Position numbers and translations under genes: made by a program
The notes under the pieces: model-generated
The model's database searches: none
What the model saw: only the letters and a program-made list of their open reading frames with translations
What the model was told of the DNA's origin: nothing
Assembly (NCBI GenBank): GCA_001464795.1
Contig: LNEB01000001.1
Coordinates: 1-57,923, forward strand
From: Bdellovibrionales bacterium Ga0074139
GTDB lineage: Bacteria; Bdellovibrionota; Bdellovibrionia; Bdellovibrionales; Bdellovibrionaceae
DNA length: 57,923 bases
Direction of reading: 5' to 3'
Part shown: one piece after another, positions 1 through 8,187 of the stretch
Position numbering within the stretch: position 1 is the stretch's first letter
Layout: each line of letters opens with the position of its first letter

Positions 1-273
1 GAGAAAAGAAGTAAAGCTGTGTATATGGTAGATTTACTTTCTGGGAAAATATTAAAACGCTTTCAAAGCCTACACGAAGCAGCAAAATGGCTGGTTGAAA
101 ATGGCAAAGCTAAGAATATGAACTGTGTGTCGTCGATAAGCTCTGTCTGTTTACGAAAGCCGTGCACGACAGGATATGGATACCGAAAAAAGGCTTTTGG
201 CTATGACTGGCGTTTTGTTGGCGAAGAGTCTGATTCTCATGGCCAATTAGTGTTCCCTAATTTAGATCTATAA
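1..273 (+). CDS. C-terminal fragment of a NUMOD1-type DNA-binding protein (truncated by the window edge)
   Basis: The reading frame is open to base 1, so the gene begins outside the window; an in-frame GTG at 19 is unlikely to be the true start. The visible part reads as the NUMOD1 fold: a short 'DLLSGKILKRF' strand pair, a helix-turn-helix-like segment 'SLHEAAKWLVENG', and a C-terminal 'GYGYRKKAFGYDWRF' strand. NUMOD1 is a small DNA-binding module, commonly attached to HNH or GIY-YIG homing endonucleases and sometimes standing alone. No nuclease motif lies in the visible part. It sits beside two tRNA genes on the opposite strand. The family call is moderately secure; whether this is an intact homing endonuclease cannot be seen. 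Confidence 0.55.
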   Translation, partial: EKRSKAVYMVDLLSGKILKRFQSLHEAAKWLVENGKAKNMNCVSSISSVCLRKPCTTGYGYRKKAFGYDWRFVGEESDSHGQLVFPNLDL

Positions 274-399
274 CTAGGACGCCCCCAAAGCCCCCATTTT
301 AAAAATAGTATAGTAGTGCCTTCTTCCCCAGGCGGATGTGAGAAGGAATGCTTTTTAAATTTTTCTGTTTGATTTCCGATGGTTCTACATCGGAGAAAT

Positions 400-475
400 T
401 GGCGTCCCCAAGGAGATTCGAACTCCTGTATCCTCCGTGAAAGGGAGGTGTCCTAGGCCACTAGACGATGGGGAC
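400..475 (-). tRNA. tRNA-Glu (UUC)
   Basis: On the minus strand a full cloverleaf can be drawn: acceptor GTCCCCA paired with TGGGGAC, a T arm with GGTTCGAATCTCC-type sequence, and an anticodon loop CTTTCAC giving UUC (Glu). Discriminator G and an encoded CCA end at 400-402. It lies 38 bp downstream of tRNA-Lys on the same strand, so the two are probably co-transcribed. A 7-bp hairpin follows (about 380-397) but has no clear T-run. Confidence 0.96.
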
Positions 476-513
476 CTGATGCATCTGCCCCTTTCGGAGA
501 CAAATGAGAAAAA

Positions 514-589
514 TGGTGGCTCGCGATGGATTCGAACCATCGACCCCTTCATTAAAAGTGAAGTGCTCTACCAGCTGAGCTAGCGAACC
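514..589 (-). tRNA. tRNA-Lys (UUU)
   Basis: Minus-strand cloverleaf with acceptor GGTTCGC / GCGAGCC (one G-T pair), D arm 'AGCTCAGCTGGTAGAGC', anticodon loop CTTTTAA giving UUU (Lys), T loop GGTTCGAATCC and an encoded ACCA. It is the first of a two-tRNA unit (Lys-Glu) downstream of purA. Confidence 0.96.
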
Positions 590-606
590 AGGAATCTGAG
601 TGGTCG

Positions 607-635
607 AAAATGCTCAAAATAAGTTCCAGTGTCAA
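607..635 (-). promoter_or_regulatory. Candidate sigma-70-type promoter for tRNA-Lys/tRNA-Glu
   Basis: On the minus strand TTGACA (630-635) is followed after exactly 17 bp by CATTTT (607-612). The mature tRNA-Lys 5' end lies 18 bp past the -10. The -35 is a perfect match; the -10 is weak. It lies in the 79-bp gap between purA and the tRNA pair. Confidence 0.5.
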
Positions 636-668
636 CCCTTCTTTTTTGAATGCCTAAACCTTAAGCGT

Positions 669-1967
669 TTAGGTGTTAAATAAGGGTTTCACCCACAGTG
701 TTTGCTCGCGGCCGGGGCCTACGGAAATCACATCAATCGGGGTTTTGACAAAGTCAGAAATAAAATCCAAGTACTGATTTACAGGGCGTGGAAGCTCGTT
801 CAGTTGATTAATCTTTGTCAGATCCTCTTTCCACCCCGGAAGTTCTGTTAGCACGGGCTCGGCACCTTCCAGTTCATTTAAAGTAGATGGCCATTCGGTC
901 ACAACGGTGCCATTGATTTTGTAACCTGTACAAATTTGCAAGCGATCAAGCCCCGACAGCACATCTAATTTCATCATGGCAAGAGAAGTGATCCCGTTCA
1001 GTCTTATGGCGTATTTTAAAGCCACAAGATCCAACCATCCACAACGGCGAGGACGACCTGTGGTGCTGCCGAATTCTTTACCAACAGATCTTAAAAATTC
1101 ACCGGTTGTGTCTAATAATTCAGTGGGGAAGGGGCCTGATCCCACACGGGTGGCATAGGCTTTAAAAACCCCGATCACTTGTTTGATATTCTGTGGCCCA
1201 ATTCCTGTGCTTGTTAGTGCACTGGAAGAAATGGTGGGACTTGAAGTCACATAGGGGTAGGTGCCGTGATGAATATCAAGCAAAGTGCCTTGAGCCCCTT
1301 CGAATAATACTTTTTTTCCACCCTTAATGGCTTTTAAAATAAGGTGAGAAGTGTCCTGGCAACGATGCGGGGCCAGCTTTTCAGCGGCCTGTAAAAGTTT
1401 TTCCACAAGTTCTGTGGTTTCAAAGGCTTTTTGTCCGTAGATTTTTTCAAACAAAACATTTTTTTCTTGAAGAGCGCGTTCAAGTTTTTCTTTTAAAGTG
1501 GCAGGTTGGAAAAGATCAGAAAAAATAAGACCCCTTCTGGATGTGCGGTCTTCATAAGCGGGACCAATGCCTTTACCGGTGGTGCCAATTTTTTCTTTGT
1601 TCAAATGGCTTTCGCGGGCCACGTCTAATATTTTATGATAGGGCATAAGTAACGAACAGTTGTCTGAGATCAAAAAGTTTTCCGCTTTTTTCATAAGCCC
1701 TTGAGCTTTTAATTTTTCGATTTCATCTAAAACTCCAAACACATCTAAAACAACACCTGAGGTGATCATGCATAATGTGTTGGGGTGTAGAATGCCCGAG
1801 GGAATTAAATGAAGAATTGTTTTAACACCGTTCACGACTAATGTATGGCCGGCGTTGGCTCCGCCTTGGAATCTGACAACAAGATCGGCTTTGCTGGCTA
1901 ATACGTCGACAAGTTTGCCTTTACCTTCATCGCCCCATTGAGCACCCACCACAATACTAGCTGACAT
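669..1967 (-). CDS. purA: Adenylosuccinate synthetase
   Basis: Catalyses GTP-dependent condensation of IMP with aspartate to adenylosuccinate, the first committed step of AMP synthesis, in the cytoplasm. The N-terminus carries the family signature GDEGKGK at residues 12-18, with catalytic D13 and H41 (GGANAGH) at the same numbers as in E. coli PurA. 'TTGRPRRCGWLD' and 'TSTGIGP' match the IMP- and Mg-binding loops. The ORF extends 11 codons further upstream, but the ATG at 1967 has a GGGGAT ribosome-binding site and places the motif correctly, so it is preferred. The protein is about 432 residues, full length for the family. It lies 70 bp downstream of the dehydrogenase gene and upstream of two tRNA genes, all on the minus strand. 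Confidence 0.97.
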   Translation of the reverse strand: MSASIVVGAQWGDEGKGKLVDVLASKADLVVRFQGGANAGHTLVVNGVKTILHLIPSGILHPNTLCMITSGVVLDVFGVLDEIEKLKAQGLMKKAENFLISDNCSLLMPYHKILDVARESHLNKEKIGTTGKGIGPAYEDRTSRRGLIFSDLFQPATLKEKLERALQEKNVLFEKIYGQKAFETTELVEKLLQAAEKLAPHRCQDTSHLILKAIKGGKKVLFEGAQGTLLDIHHGTYPYVTSSPTISSSALTSTGIGPQNIKQVIGVFKAYATRVGSGPFPTELLDTTGEFLRSVGKEFGSTTGRPRRCGWLDLVALKYAIRLNGITSLAMMKLDVLSGLDRLQICTGYKINGTVVTEWPSTLNELEGAEPVLTELPGWKEDLTKINQLNELPRPVNQYLDFISDFVKTPIDVISVGPGREQTLWVKPLFNT

Positions 1968-2037
1968 CGAGATCCCCTTTTTTAAAGACTGCGGGCCCAT
2001 AATAGCGAAATTTAAAGGCTTGTCGTCAAGATTTTGC

Positions 2038-3009
2038 TTAAGATTCTTGATACCAAGGGGCTTTGGGGGGCAGGGTGTCGGAGGTCATGCCGGATTCAAA
2101 AAAGCGTGCGATCTTTTCTGCCGCCATTTGAGAGGCTTTTTCTAAAGCCTCTTCGGTCTGAGATCCAATGTGAGGAGTCATAATCAGCCTGGGAGCCTGC
2201 CTGAGAGGGGATTCCTGAGGCAAGGGTTCGATTTCAAATACATCTTGAGCAGCTGCCAGTAGCCATTTTTTTTCTAAAGCTTCCAGTAGCAACGCTTCAT
2301 CGATCACGGAACCACGGCAGGTATTAATTAGCACCACAGGTTTTGGAAGATCTGATAAAATATGGCGGTGAATAAATTTATGAGTTTCCGGAGTTTTTGG
2401 AACATGCAGACTGATGACATCTGCCTGGTGAAAAACTTCTTCGAGCCCCAATCGTTCAATGCCTCGAGTTTGAAAGGTCTCTGCATCTTGATAAGGATCA
2501 AAAGCAACCACACGCATGCCAAAAGCTTTGGCAATTTCAGCGACCCTTGTGCCAATGCGGCCCAGACCCACAATGCCGTAGGTGCGGCCGAAAAGTTCAA
2601 AGCCTTTTAATTGTTCACGGGCCCATCTTTGTGAATTCATCTGCATTTGCGCTGGAATTATTTGTGTCGCAGTCGCCATGACCATTGACCATGTCAGCTG
2701 GGCGGCACTTTCCCTGTGGGCCCAAGGAGTGTGCATGACAGTGACACCCCACTTGGCTGCGGCCCCAAGATCGATGTGATCAAAGCCACTGGTCATGGTC
2801 ACGATCACTTGTAAGTTTCTGGCTTTTTCAAAAAGATCTTTTGTAATTTCTGTTTTAGAGCGAATCAAAAGTGCATGGCAACTGACCAAGGATTCCAAGG
2901 GAAGATCCATGGGGTGGGGGGCTTTTAAAATCTCAAAGGGCCCTTGGCGTTCAAGATAAAGTTGAGACTCAAAAGAAAAACGATCTGAAATCAAAATCTT
3001 TTTTTTCAT
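2038..3009 (-). CDS. D-isomer-specific 2-hydroxyacid dehydrogenase (SerA-like)
   Basis: NAD-dependent dehydrogenase of 323 residues, the short form without an ACT domain. The nucleotide-binding motif GLGRIG with a following 'RVVAFDPY' is present near residues 148-173. The catalytic triad of the family is visible: Arg in 'NTCRGSVID', Glu in 'DVFEIEPLP' and His in 'TPHIGS'. The start overlaps the upstream aminotransferase by 4 bp (ATGA), so the two are translationally coupled. Such a pair could carry out the first two steps of serine synthesis (3-phosphoglycerate oxidation, then transamination). A glyoxylate or hydroxypyruvate reductase paired with its transaminase is the main alternative. Family assignment is firm; substrate is inferred from the neighbour only. 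Confidence 0.88.
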   Translation of the reverse strand: MKKKILISDRFSFESQLYLERQGPFEILKAPHPMDLPLESLVSCHALLIRSKTEITKDLFEKARNLQVIVTMTSGFDHIDLGAAAKWGVTVMHTPWAHRESAAQLTWSMVMATATQIIPAQMQMNSQRWAREQLKGFELFGRTYGIVGLGRIGTRVAEIAKAFGMRVVAFDPYQDAETFQTRGIERLGLEEVFHQADVISLHVPKTPETHKFIHRHILSDLPKPVVLINTCRGSVIDEALLLEALEKKWLLAAAQDVFEIEPLPQESPLRQAPRLIMTPHIGSQTEEALEKASQMAAEKIARFFESGMTSDTLPPKAPWYQES

Positions 3010-4175
3010 GGAAGCTCTTTCAGGAATTTTTCACAGTCTTGAAAAAAAACATTTTCACCAATTGGTAGTTCGTAACCAAAATCTTTTAATGAATGAAACA
3101 GTCCACCGGCAAAGGCCATCAAGTCATCATCTAATAAATAACCCATGTGTCCTACTCGAAGAATTTTTCCTTTTAACTGATCTTGACCACCCATCACAGT
3201 GATTTGATATTTTTTTTCTAAATGTTCCCTGAGTTTTTGCCCGTCGATACTAGAAGGCAAGCAGCCTGCTGTCAGTGAAGGACTGGGGCTTTTTGAAAAC
3301 AATACTAGGTTTAATTTTTGAAAAACAAAGCGGGTAAAATCAGCACGCCTTTGCAAAGTTTTAAACCAAGCGGGGAGGCCTTTTTCAAGCATCACATCTA
3401 AGGCTTTATCCAAAGCTTTGATCAACGCCACAGAGGATGAAAAATAAGTTTCCCCTTTTTCATTGGCCTTTTTTTCCATTCTTAAATCCAAGGCAAAGCG
3501 GGGAGTTTTTGCATTTTCAAAACTTTTTTGCGCTTTTTTAGAAAAGGCCACAAAGCTAAGTCCTGTGGGCAGCATAAAAGCTTTTTGCGAGCCTGCCACA
3601 ACGGCATCTAAGCCCCATTCATCCATGGGTAAAGGTAAAGTGCCAGCGGCTGTGATGGCATCCACAAGCAATAAAACATGGGGGTATTTTTTTGTGATTT
3701 CCGATAATTTTTCAATGGGGTGCAAAACCGCTGTGGAAGTTTCACAGGCCTGAGTCAGCACCGCTTTAATATTTTTATTTTTGCTTAAAATTTCTTCAAC
3801 GGCCTGAGGCTGAACGGCCTGGCCCCATTCCACATCCACCGAATGAGTGATGTAGCCAAATGTTTTGGCCATATCTCGCCAACGCTCTCCAAATTTTCCA
3901 CTGACGATGCATAAAACTTCATCACCGGGGGAAAGTAAATTAACAAGGGCTGCTTCCATGCCAGTGGAACCTGTGCCGTTCACAATGAAAACAGGTTCTG
4001 AGGTTTGAAAAACTTTTTTTAAATTGCTTAAAACATTTTTTAAGATTTGATCAAAAAGTGGAGTTCGGTGATGCACCATCTGCGCTGAAAGTTCGCATAA
4101 GACCTCTGGGTGCAAGGCCACTGGGCCTGGCGCCATCAGTCGGTACTTTTGGAAGGAATTCGTTGTCCAGGTCAT
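3006..4175 (-). CDS. Class V aminotransferase (serine-pyruvate / alanine-glyoxylate type)
   Basis: PLP-dependent aminotransferase of the AGXT/SGAT branch. It begins with the typical 'MAPGPVALHPEV' substrate-site strand, and has 'NGTGSTGMEAALVNL' for phosphate binding, 'LVDAITAAGTLPL' for the PLP-aspartate, and the Schiff-base lysine in 'AGSQKAFMLPTG'. About 389 residues, full length. A GTG 9 bp upstream (4184) is also possible, but the ATG at 4175 is preferred with GAGAA just ahead. It overlaps the SerA-like gene by 4 bp. Known class V enzymes can act on phosphohydroxypyruvate in organisms with no classical SerC; that role here is inference. It is divergent from lptE with only 29 bp between the start codons. 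Confidence 0.88.
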   Translation of the reverse strand: MTWTTNSFQKYRLMAPGPVALHPEVLCELSAQMVHHRTPLFDQILKNVLSNLKKVFQTSEPVFIVNGTGSTGMEAALVNLLSPGDEVLCIVSGKFGERWRDMAKTFGYITHSVDVEWGQAVQPQAVEEILSKNKNIKAVLTQACETSTAVLHPIEKLSEITKKYPHVLLLVDAITAAGTLPLPMDEWGLDAVVAGSQKAFMLPTGLSFVAFSKKAQKSFENAKTPRFALDLRMEKKANEKGETYFSSSVALIKALDKALDVMLEKGLPAWFKTLQRRADFTRFVFQKLNLVLFSKSPSPSLTAGCLPSSIDGQKLREHLEKKYQITVMGGQDQLKGKILRVGHMGYLLDDDLMAFAGGLFHSLKDFGYELPIGENVFFQDCEKFLKELP

Positions 4176-4191
4176 GGTTCTCACTTATACT
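4163..4191 (+). promoter_or_regulatory. Candidate promoter for lptE, giving a near-leaderless transcript
   Basis: TTGTCC (4163-4168) and TATACT (4186-4191) are separated by 17 bp. A start site about 7 bp past the -10 would leave only about 6 nt before the lptE ATG at 4205, where no Shine-Dalgarno is seen. The -35 lies inside the 5' end of the divergent aminotransferase gene. Predicted only from motif and spacing. Confidence 0.4.
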
Positions 4192-4204
4192 TTGACTAAT
4201 TAAA

Positions 4205-4792
4205 ATGCTGAAAAAGAATTATTTCTATTTAACTGTGACTACGCTTTTTTGGGTAGTTTTATTTCAAACTTCCTGTGCTTACCGCCTAGGGGTCAAAGGT
4301 CGCTCTTTACCCGGTGGCCACTCGCAAGTGGAAGTTCCTGTGTTTGTGAATTCTAGCACCGAACCCGGCGTGGAAGTCTTATTTACAAATTCATTGATTC
4401 AGGAAATTGAAAAAAACAAAGTCGCTGCCGTGCAACACACGGGTGATGCCCCTGTGCAAATCAAAGGTGAAATTATTAATATTTCTTATAAACCCACGGG
4501 TCCCATTCAAAAAGGTGAAAAAGCACCTCTTTTGCCTGAAGGCACAGTTTTAGCGACAGGTTACCGCGTGATCGTGACCGCTCAAATCACGCTGATTGAA
4601 AAAGCCTCTGGTAAAAAACTCTGGAGCAGTCAATTCGACGGCGAAAGTTTTTATACTTCACCACAGGTGACCATTGCCCGAGTGAACAGTGTAAATCCGT
4701 TGTACAATTTGTCAGCAAGACGGCGTGTGATCGAATTTATTGCGCAAGACCTTATGGTTGAAGCTCATGACCGAATGACAGAAAATTTTTAA
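4205..4792 (+). CDS. lptE: LPS-assembly lipoprotein LptE
   Basis: Outer-membrane lipoprotein that plugs the LptD barrel during LPS insertion. The N-terminus is a lipoprotein signal: KK, a hydrophobic stretch (residues 6-20), then Q-T-S-C with the modified cysteine at 24. The -3 position is Gln instead of the usual Leu, so the lipobox is weak. After the cysteine comes the LptE pattern 'AYRLG...LPGG...EVPVFVNSSTEPGVEVLFTNSLIQEIEK', the edge strand and first helix of the fold. It is 195 residues, normal size. The next gene is holA, which also follows lptE in E. coli; that synteny supports both calls. Alanine at +2 fits outer-membrane sorting. Confidence 0.85.
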   Translation: MLKKNYFYLTVTTLFWVVLFQTSCAYRLGVKGRSLPGGHSQVEVPVFVNSSTEPGVEVLFTNSLIQEIEKNKVAAVQHTGDAPVQIKGEIINISYKPTGPIQKGEKAPLLPEGTVLATGYRVIVTAQITLIEKASGKKLWSSQFDGESFYTSPQVTIARVNSVNPLYNLSARRRVIEFIAQDLMVEAHDRMTENF

Positions 4793-4804
4793 AGGAAATT
4801 GAAA

Positions 4805-5812
4805 TTGGCTTGGCTTGAGGCACGTGAATTTTATGAACAACTGCAGGGACCTTCGTTAAGGCCTTTGGTGTTTCTGTTAGGTGAAGAGCCTTACCTCATT
4901 GAACAAGCCATGAAGCAAGTGGAAATCCAAAAAGTGGATGACTCCATGAGAGATTTTAATTTTACTCAGTACAGCGCATCTGATGCCCAGATCGATAAAG
5001 TCCGGGACAACATTGAAACCTTACCTAGCTTTGCCCATCAGCGAGTGATTTTTTTAAAAGACGTGCATGAATTGAAAGATTCCGACTGGGAAATTCTTGA
5101 ACCTCTAATTGCAAATCCAGTCGAGTCCACTTTATTAGTTATGACAGCCAGTCGTTTTGATAAAAGAAAAAAAGTTTTTAAATTATTATCTGAAAACGCT
5201 GTGTGTGTGGAATTTAAAAAGCTTTACGACAACCAAATTCCTTCTTGGATTTCCTATATGTGCCAGCAACAAGGTTTGCAAATTTCTGATGAAGCCAACC
5301 ACTTGCTTCACAGAAATGTGGGCTCTCATTTGCTTGAAATTGAGGGCGAAATTACGAAACTACAAAGTTACATTTCTCCTAGGCTTCGCATCGAAGAAGC
5401 TGATGTGAAAGCTGTGGTTTCAAAAGCCCGAGAAGAAAATGTTTTTCAATGGACAGAGGCTGTGGCCAGCCGTGACCGTGTTAAAGCCTTAGAAAGTCTT
5501 GCCACACTTTTAGATCAGGGACAAAACGAAGTGGGTGTGGTTTCCATGATGGCTAGACACGTTCGCTTGTTGATGAAAATAAAAAAGGGTCAACAACTGG
5601 GCTACAATGGCTCAAGGCTTGCGCAATTTGTGCAAGTCTCACCTTACTTTTTAGCCAACTACATCAAGCAGTCCAGTCTTTGGACCCACACTCAACTCGA
5701 GAACCTGATTTTGACTCTAAATGAAACAGATTTAGCTCTGAAAACTTCACCTGTTTCGGCCCCTTTGTGGTTAGAAAATATGGTCCTCAAAATGACCCAT
5801 CCTAAGGCCTAG
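4805..5812 (+). CDS. holA: DNA polymerase III subunit delta
   Basis: Clamp-loader delta subunit, which opens the beta sliding clamp. The sequence follows the family from 'LVFLLGEEPYLIEQAM' (degenerate P-loop region) through 'VIFLKDVHEL', 'STLLVMTASRFDKRKKVFKLL', the helical lid, and the C-terminal collar domain ('LESLATLLDQGQNEVGVVSMMARHVRLL'). About 335 residues, normal length. Two TTG codons can serve as start. The one at 4799 is only 2 nt from the AAGGA (4792-4796), whereas the one at 4805 has an 8-nt spacing, so 4805 is chosen. It lies directly after lptE and probably shares its transcript. Confidence 0.9.
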   Translation: MAWLEAREFYEQLQGPSLRPLVFLLGEEPYLIEQAMKQVEIQKVDDSMRDFNFTQYSASDAQIDKVRDNIETLPSFAHQRVIFLKDVHELKDSDWEILEPLIANPVESTLLVMTASRFDKRKKVFKLLSENAVCVEFKKLYDNQIPSWISYMCQQQGLQISDEANHLLHRNVGSHLLEIEGEITKLQSYISPRLRIEEADVKAVVSKAREENVFQWTEAVASRDRVKALESLATLLDQGQNEVGVVSMMARHVRLLMKIKKGQQLGYNGSRLAQFVQVSPYFLANYIKQSSLWTHTQLENLILTLNETDLALKTSPVSAPLWLENMVLKMTHPKA

Positions 5813-5853
5813 ATCTTTTTAAGTTTGCACAAGTAAATGACGAAAAGCTTACT

Positions 5854-6204
5854 ATGAATGCTCAAGCGCTGCAGGCTCCCTTATTTCGTCGAAGTTTTCC
5901 AAGAAGACTTTTTAAAAGAACTGTAAGTGTACTTTTTAAAGGTCAGTATTTTTTGGTGAATTCAGGTGAAATCGGTGAGGGCGGAATGTCACTGTATTCG
6001 GATATGGTGATGACCGAGGGTGAGCCCCTGGTGGTCAATTTTCAAATTCCTGGTGGGGTTTTCGTATCATTAAGGGCTGAGATTAAATCGACCGTGAAAG
6101 AAAATGTGCCGACTGGCTATGTTTTGCACGGGATTGCGTTTACTCAGATCGAATTTGCCTTAAAACGACAAATCCGATCATTTGTATCATCTAGAAAGTT
6201 CTAG
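5854..6204 (+). CDS. Single-domain PilZ protein
   Basis: A 116-residue protein made almost entirely of one PilZ-like beta-barrel. A basic N-terminal stretch 'RRSFPRRLFKR' supplies the arginine motif, followed by strands 'SVLFKGQYFLVNSGEIGEGGMSLYS' and 'EPLVVNFQIPGGVFVSLRAEIKS'. The second c-di-GMP motif, normally (D/N)xSxxG, reads G-x-x-x-E-G-G here, so binding may be weak or lost. The end 'HGIAFTQIEFALKRQIRSFV' matches the C-terminal strand and helix of PilZ proteins. It lies alone after holA and ends 2 bp before the 3' end of rpsT on the other strand. Fold fairly clear; ligand uncertain. Confidence 0.72.
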   Translation: MNAQALQAPLFRRSFPRRLFKRTVSVLFKGQYFLVNSGEIGEGGMSLYSDMVMTEGEPLVVNFQIPGGVFVSLRAEIKSTVKENVPTGYVLHGIAFTQIEFALKRQIRSFVSSRKF

Positions 6205-6206
6205 AA

Positions 6207-6476
6207 TTACTTAGCTAAAGTTTGGTGAACACGCGAAGAAAGGCGAGCGATTTTTCGTGAAGCTGCTTCTTTTTTGAAGATTCCACGTTGAGCCGCTTTC
6301 ATGATTTGGCTTGTGAAGTCTTTTAGTAGTTCAGGTAATGTTTTAGCGTCTTTAGCAGCTAAAGCTTTAACAAGACTTTTTTCAGAAGTACGAACCGTGT
6401 TTTTGCGGCTTGTGTTCACTTTGTTTTTACGAATCGTCTGACGAGCTCTTTTTTCAGCGGACTTATGAGTTGCCAA
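6207..6476 (-). CDS. rpsT: 30S ribosomal protein S20
   Basis: Small basic protein binding 16S rRNA in the 30S body. The sequence begins 'MATHKSAEKRARQTIRKNKVN', the standard S20 N-terminus, and is a helical, lysine-rich 89-residue protein as expected. The start codon is TTG (6474-6476) with a strong AAGGAG five bases ahead. E. coli rpsT also starts with UUG, where it contributes to autoregulation. The gene is monocistronic and divergent from murJ. It almost abuts the PilZ gene at its 3' end (2 bp gap). Confidence 0.97.
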   Translation of the reverse strand: MATHKSAEKRARQTIRKNKVNTSRKNTVRTSEKSLVKALAAKDAKTLPELLKDFTSQIMKAAQRGIFKKEAASRKIARLSSRVHQTLAK

Positions 6477-6581
6477 GGGATCTCCTTAAAAATAGTATTA
6501 CAATGACGGTTCAAAGTGTTAGCACACTTAGCCCGGTGCCGCAAGAGTCATCAGGGGGTTAGCATCAAAAATTCACAGGAA

Positions 6582-8150
6582 ATGCGAAAAAAGTCAGTGC
6601 TTTTTAAGGCTTTTTTGATGTCTCTAGGAACTCTAAGCAGCCGGTTTTTGGGACTTTTCCGTGAAATGCTGTTAGCAGCCCTCTTTGACCGAATGGTCAC
6701 CGATGCCTGGTCAGCGGCCTTTAAAATCCCCAATTTATTTCGAAGATTACTGGGTGAGGGCTCATTGTCGGTCAGCTTTCAGCCCGTTCTGATCGAAGCT
6801 CAAAATGAGGATCAAAAAAATTCCACCCAAAAAGCCACAGAGCTCAGTGATACTTTGCATGCTTTTTTAATAGGGCTGCTGCTACTACTCACTGTTTTAG
6901 GGGTTTTGTTTTCCCATGAAATTTTGGGCTTTATTTTAGATGCGGACTACGTGGCAAGAACTGAAGCTTTTGAGCTGACGGTGAGGCTTGCTAAAATCAT
7001 GTTTGGGTTTTTGTTTTTTATTTGTTTGTTCGCTTATTACATGGCGATTTTGAATGCGAATGGTTTTTTTGGCTGGGCGGCCGTTGCGCCGGTATTTTTT
7101 AATATCAGTTTAATTATCTCAACACTACTGCCACAAAATATTTTAAGCACTCGGGGAGATTTTCTAGCCTGGGGTGTTTTGCTGGGTGGCTTTTTACAAA
7201 TGGCTGTGATGATCCCCCCTTTATTGAAAGCAGGGTTATTTCCTAAATTTCAGTACCATTTTCGTAATCCTCAGTTTTTAAAAGTTTTAAGAAATATGAT
7301 CCCAGGCTTTTTTGGCTTGGGGCTTGCGCAAATCACAGTGCTGGTCAATATGGGTTTTGCAAGCTCCTTGGGTGAGGGTGTTATTTCTTATATCGCTTGG
7401 GCGGACCGATTGCTGGAGCTTCCGTTATCACTTATTTCTGTAAGCCTTGGCACAGCTTTGCTTCCTACCCTTTCCCAGTACTGGGCTCAAGGGGATCAAA
7501 AAGGCATGGCCGAGAATTCAGAGAGATTTTTATCGCTTAATTTATTTTTAAGTTCCATGGCAGCTGTGGGCTTATATGTTTTAGCCGAACCCATTGTCAG
7601 ACTTTTATTTGAGCGTGGGCAGTTTGATTATGAAGATTCAAAGGGTGTTATTTTAGTCGTGCAGATTTATGCTGTCGCTATGATTCCCATCAGCCTTGTC
7701 AGGGTTTTAGCCCCATCCTACTACGCTGTTAAAAACACTTGGTTTCCGGCCGTTGTCTCAGGAATTTGTTTAGTGGCGCATTTGTTATTAGCTCCACTTT
7801 TAATGAAAGACTTAGGCTTACAAGGGCTTCTTTATTCTAGTCTTATCAGTGCAGCTTTGAATTTTTTGTTGTTAATCATGGGCTATGGCTGGTTGATCAC
7901 AGGTTTTGAGTGGTCTTCTTTTTTAAAGAAATCAGTAAAAGTCATCGTGGCTGCACTGATTATGTTTGGGGTGATGACAGAGATTTTAAAATTCCTATCG
8001 GACTGGCCACAGTCGACACTAAGCTGGCTAGCTCAGGTTTTCAGCGTGGGAATTTTTGGAATTGTGATTTTCTTTTGTGTTTCAACGCTTCTAAAGCATC
8101 AAGAAACAAAGTTTATTCTAAATCAGTTCCTAAAACGTCTGAAGCGCTAG
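6582..8150 (+). CDS. murJ: Lipid II flippase MurJ
   Basis: Polytopic inner-membrane protein of the MOP superfamily that moves lipid II to the periplasmic face for peptidoglycan synthesis. The N-terminal 'LGTLSSRFLGLFREMLLAALF' and 'AWSAAFKIPNLFRRLLGEGSLSVSFQPV' are the MurJ signature, containing the essential arginines of the central cavity. About 14 hydrophobic segments follow over 523 residues, and 'LFERGQFD' is the conserved mid-protein motif. The ORF opens at a GTG at 6516, but the ATG at 6582 fits the family start; its AGGA is rather close (about 1 nt), so the exact start is uncertain. The next gene encodes an exported GATase-like hydrolase. Confidence 0.95.
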   Translation: MRKKSVLFKAFLMSLGTLSSRFLGLFREMLLAALFDRMVTDAWSAAFKIPNLFRRLLGEGSLSVSFQPVLIEAQNEDQKNSTQKATELSDTLHAFLIGLLLLLTVLGVLFSHEILGFILDADYVARTEAFELTVRLAKIMFGFLFFICLFAYYMAILNANGFFGWAAVAPVFFNISLIISTLLPQNILSTRGDFLAWGVLLGGFLQMAVMIPPLLKAGLFPKFQYHFRNPQFLKVLRNMIPGFFGLGLAQITVLVNMGFASSLGEGVISYIAWADRLLELPLSLISVSLGTALLPTLSQYWAQGDQKGMAENSERFLSLNLFLSSMAAVGLYVLAEPIVRLLFERGQFDYEDSKGVILVVQIYAVAMIPISLVRVLAPSYYAVKNTWFPAVVSGICLVAHLLLAPLLMKDLGLQGLLYSSLISAALNFLLLIMGYGWLITGFEWSSFLKKSVKVIVAALIMFGVMTEILKFLSDWPQSTLSWLAQVFSVGIFGIVIFFCVSTLLKHQETKFILNQFLKRLKR

Positions 8151-8187
8151 TTTTTTTCTGGCACAGGCTTTGTAAGTCATTTGTTTG

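Noticed and set aside
380-397. Hairpin after tRNA-Glu as a rho-independent terminator
   Set aside because: There is a 7-bp stem but no T-run on the transcribed strand, so the call is not supported.
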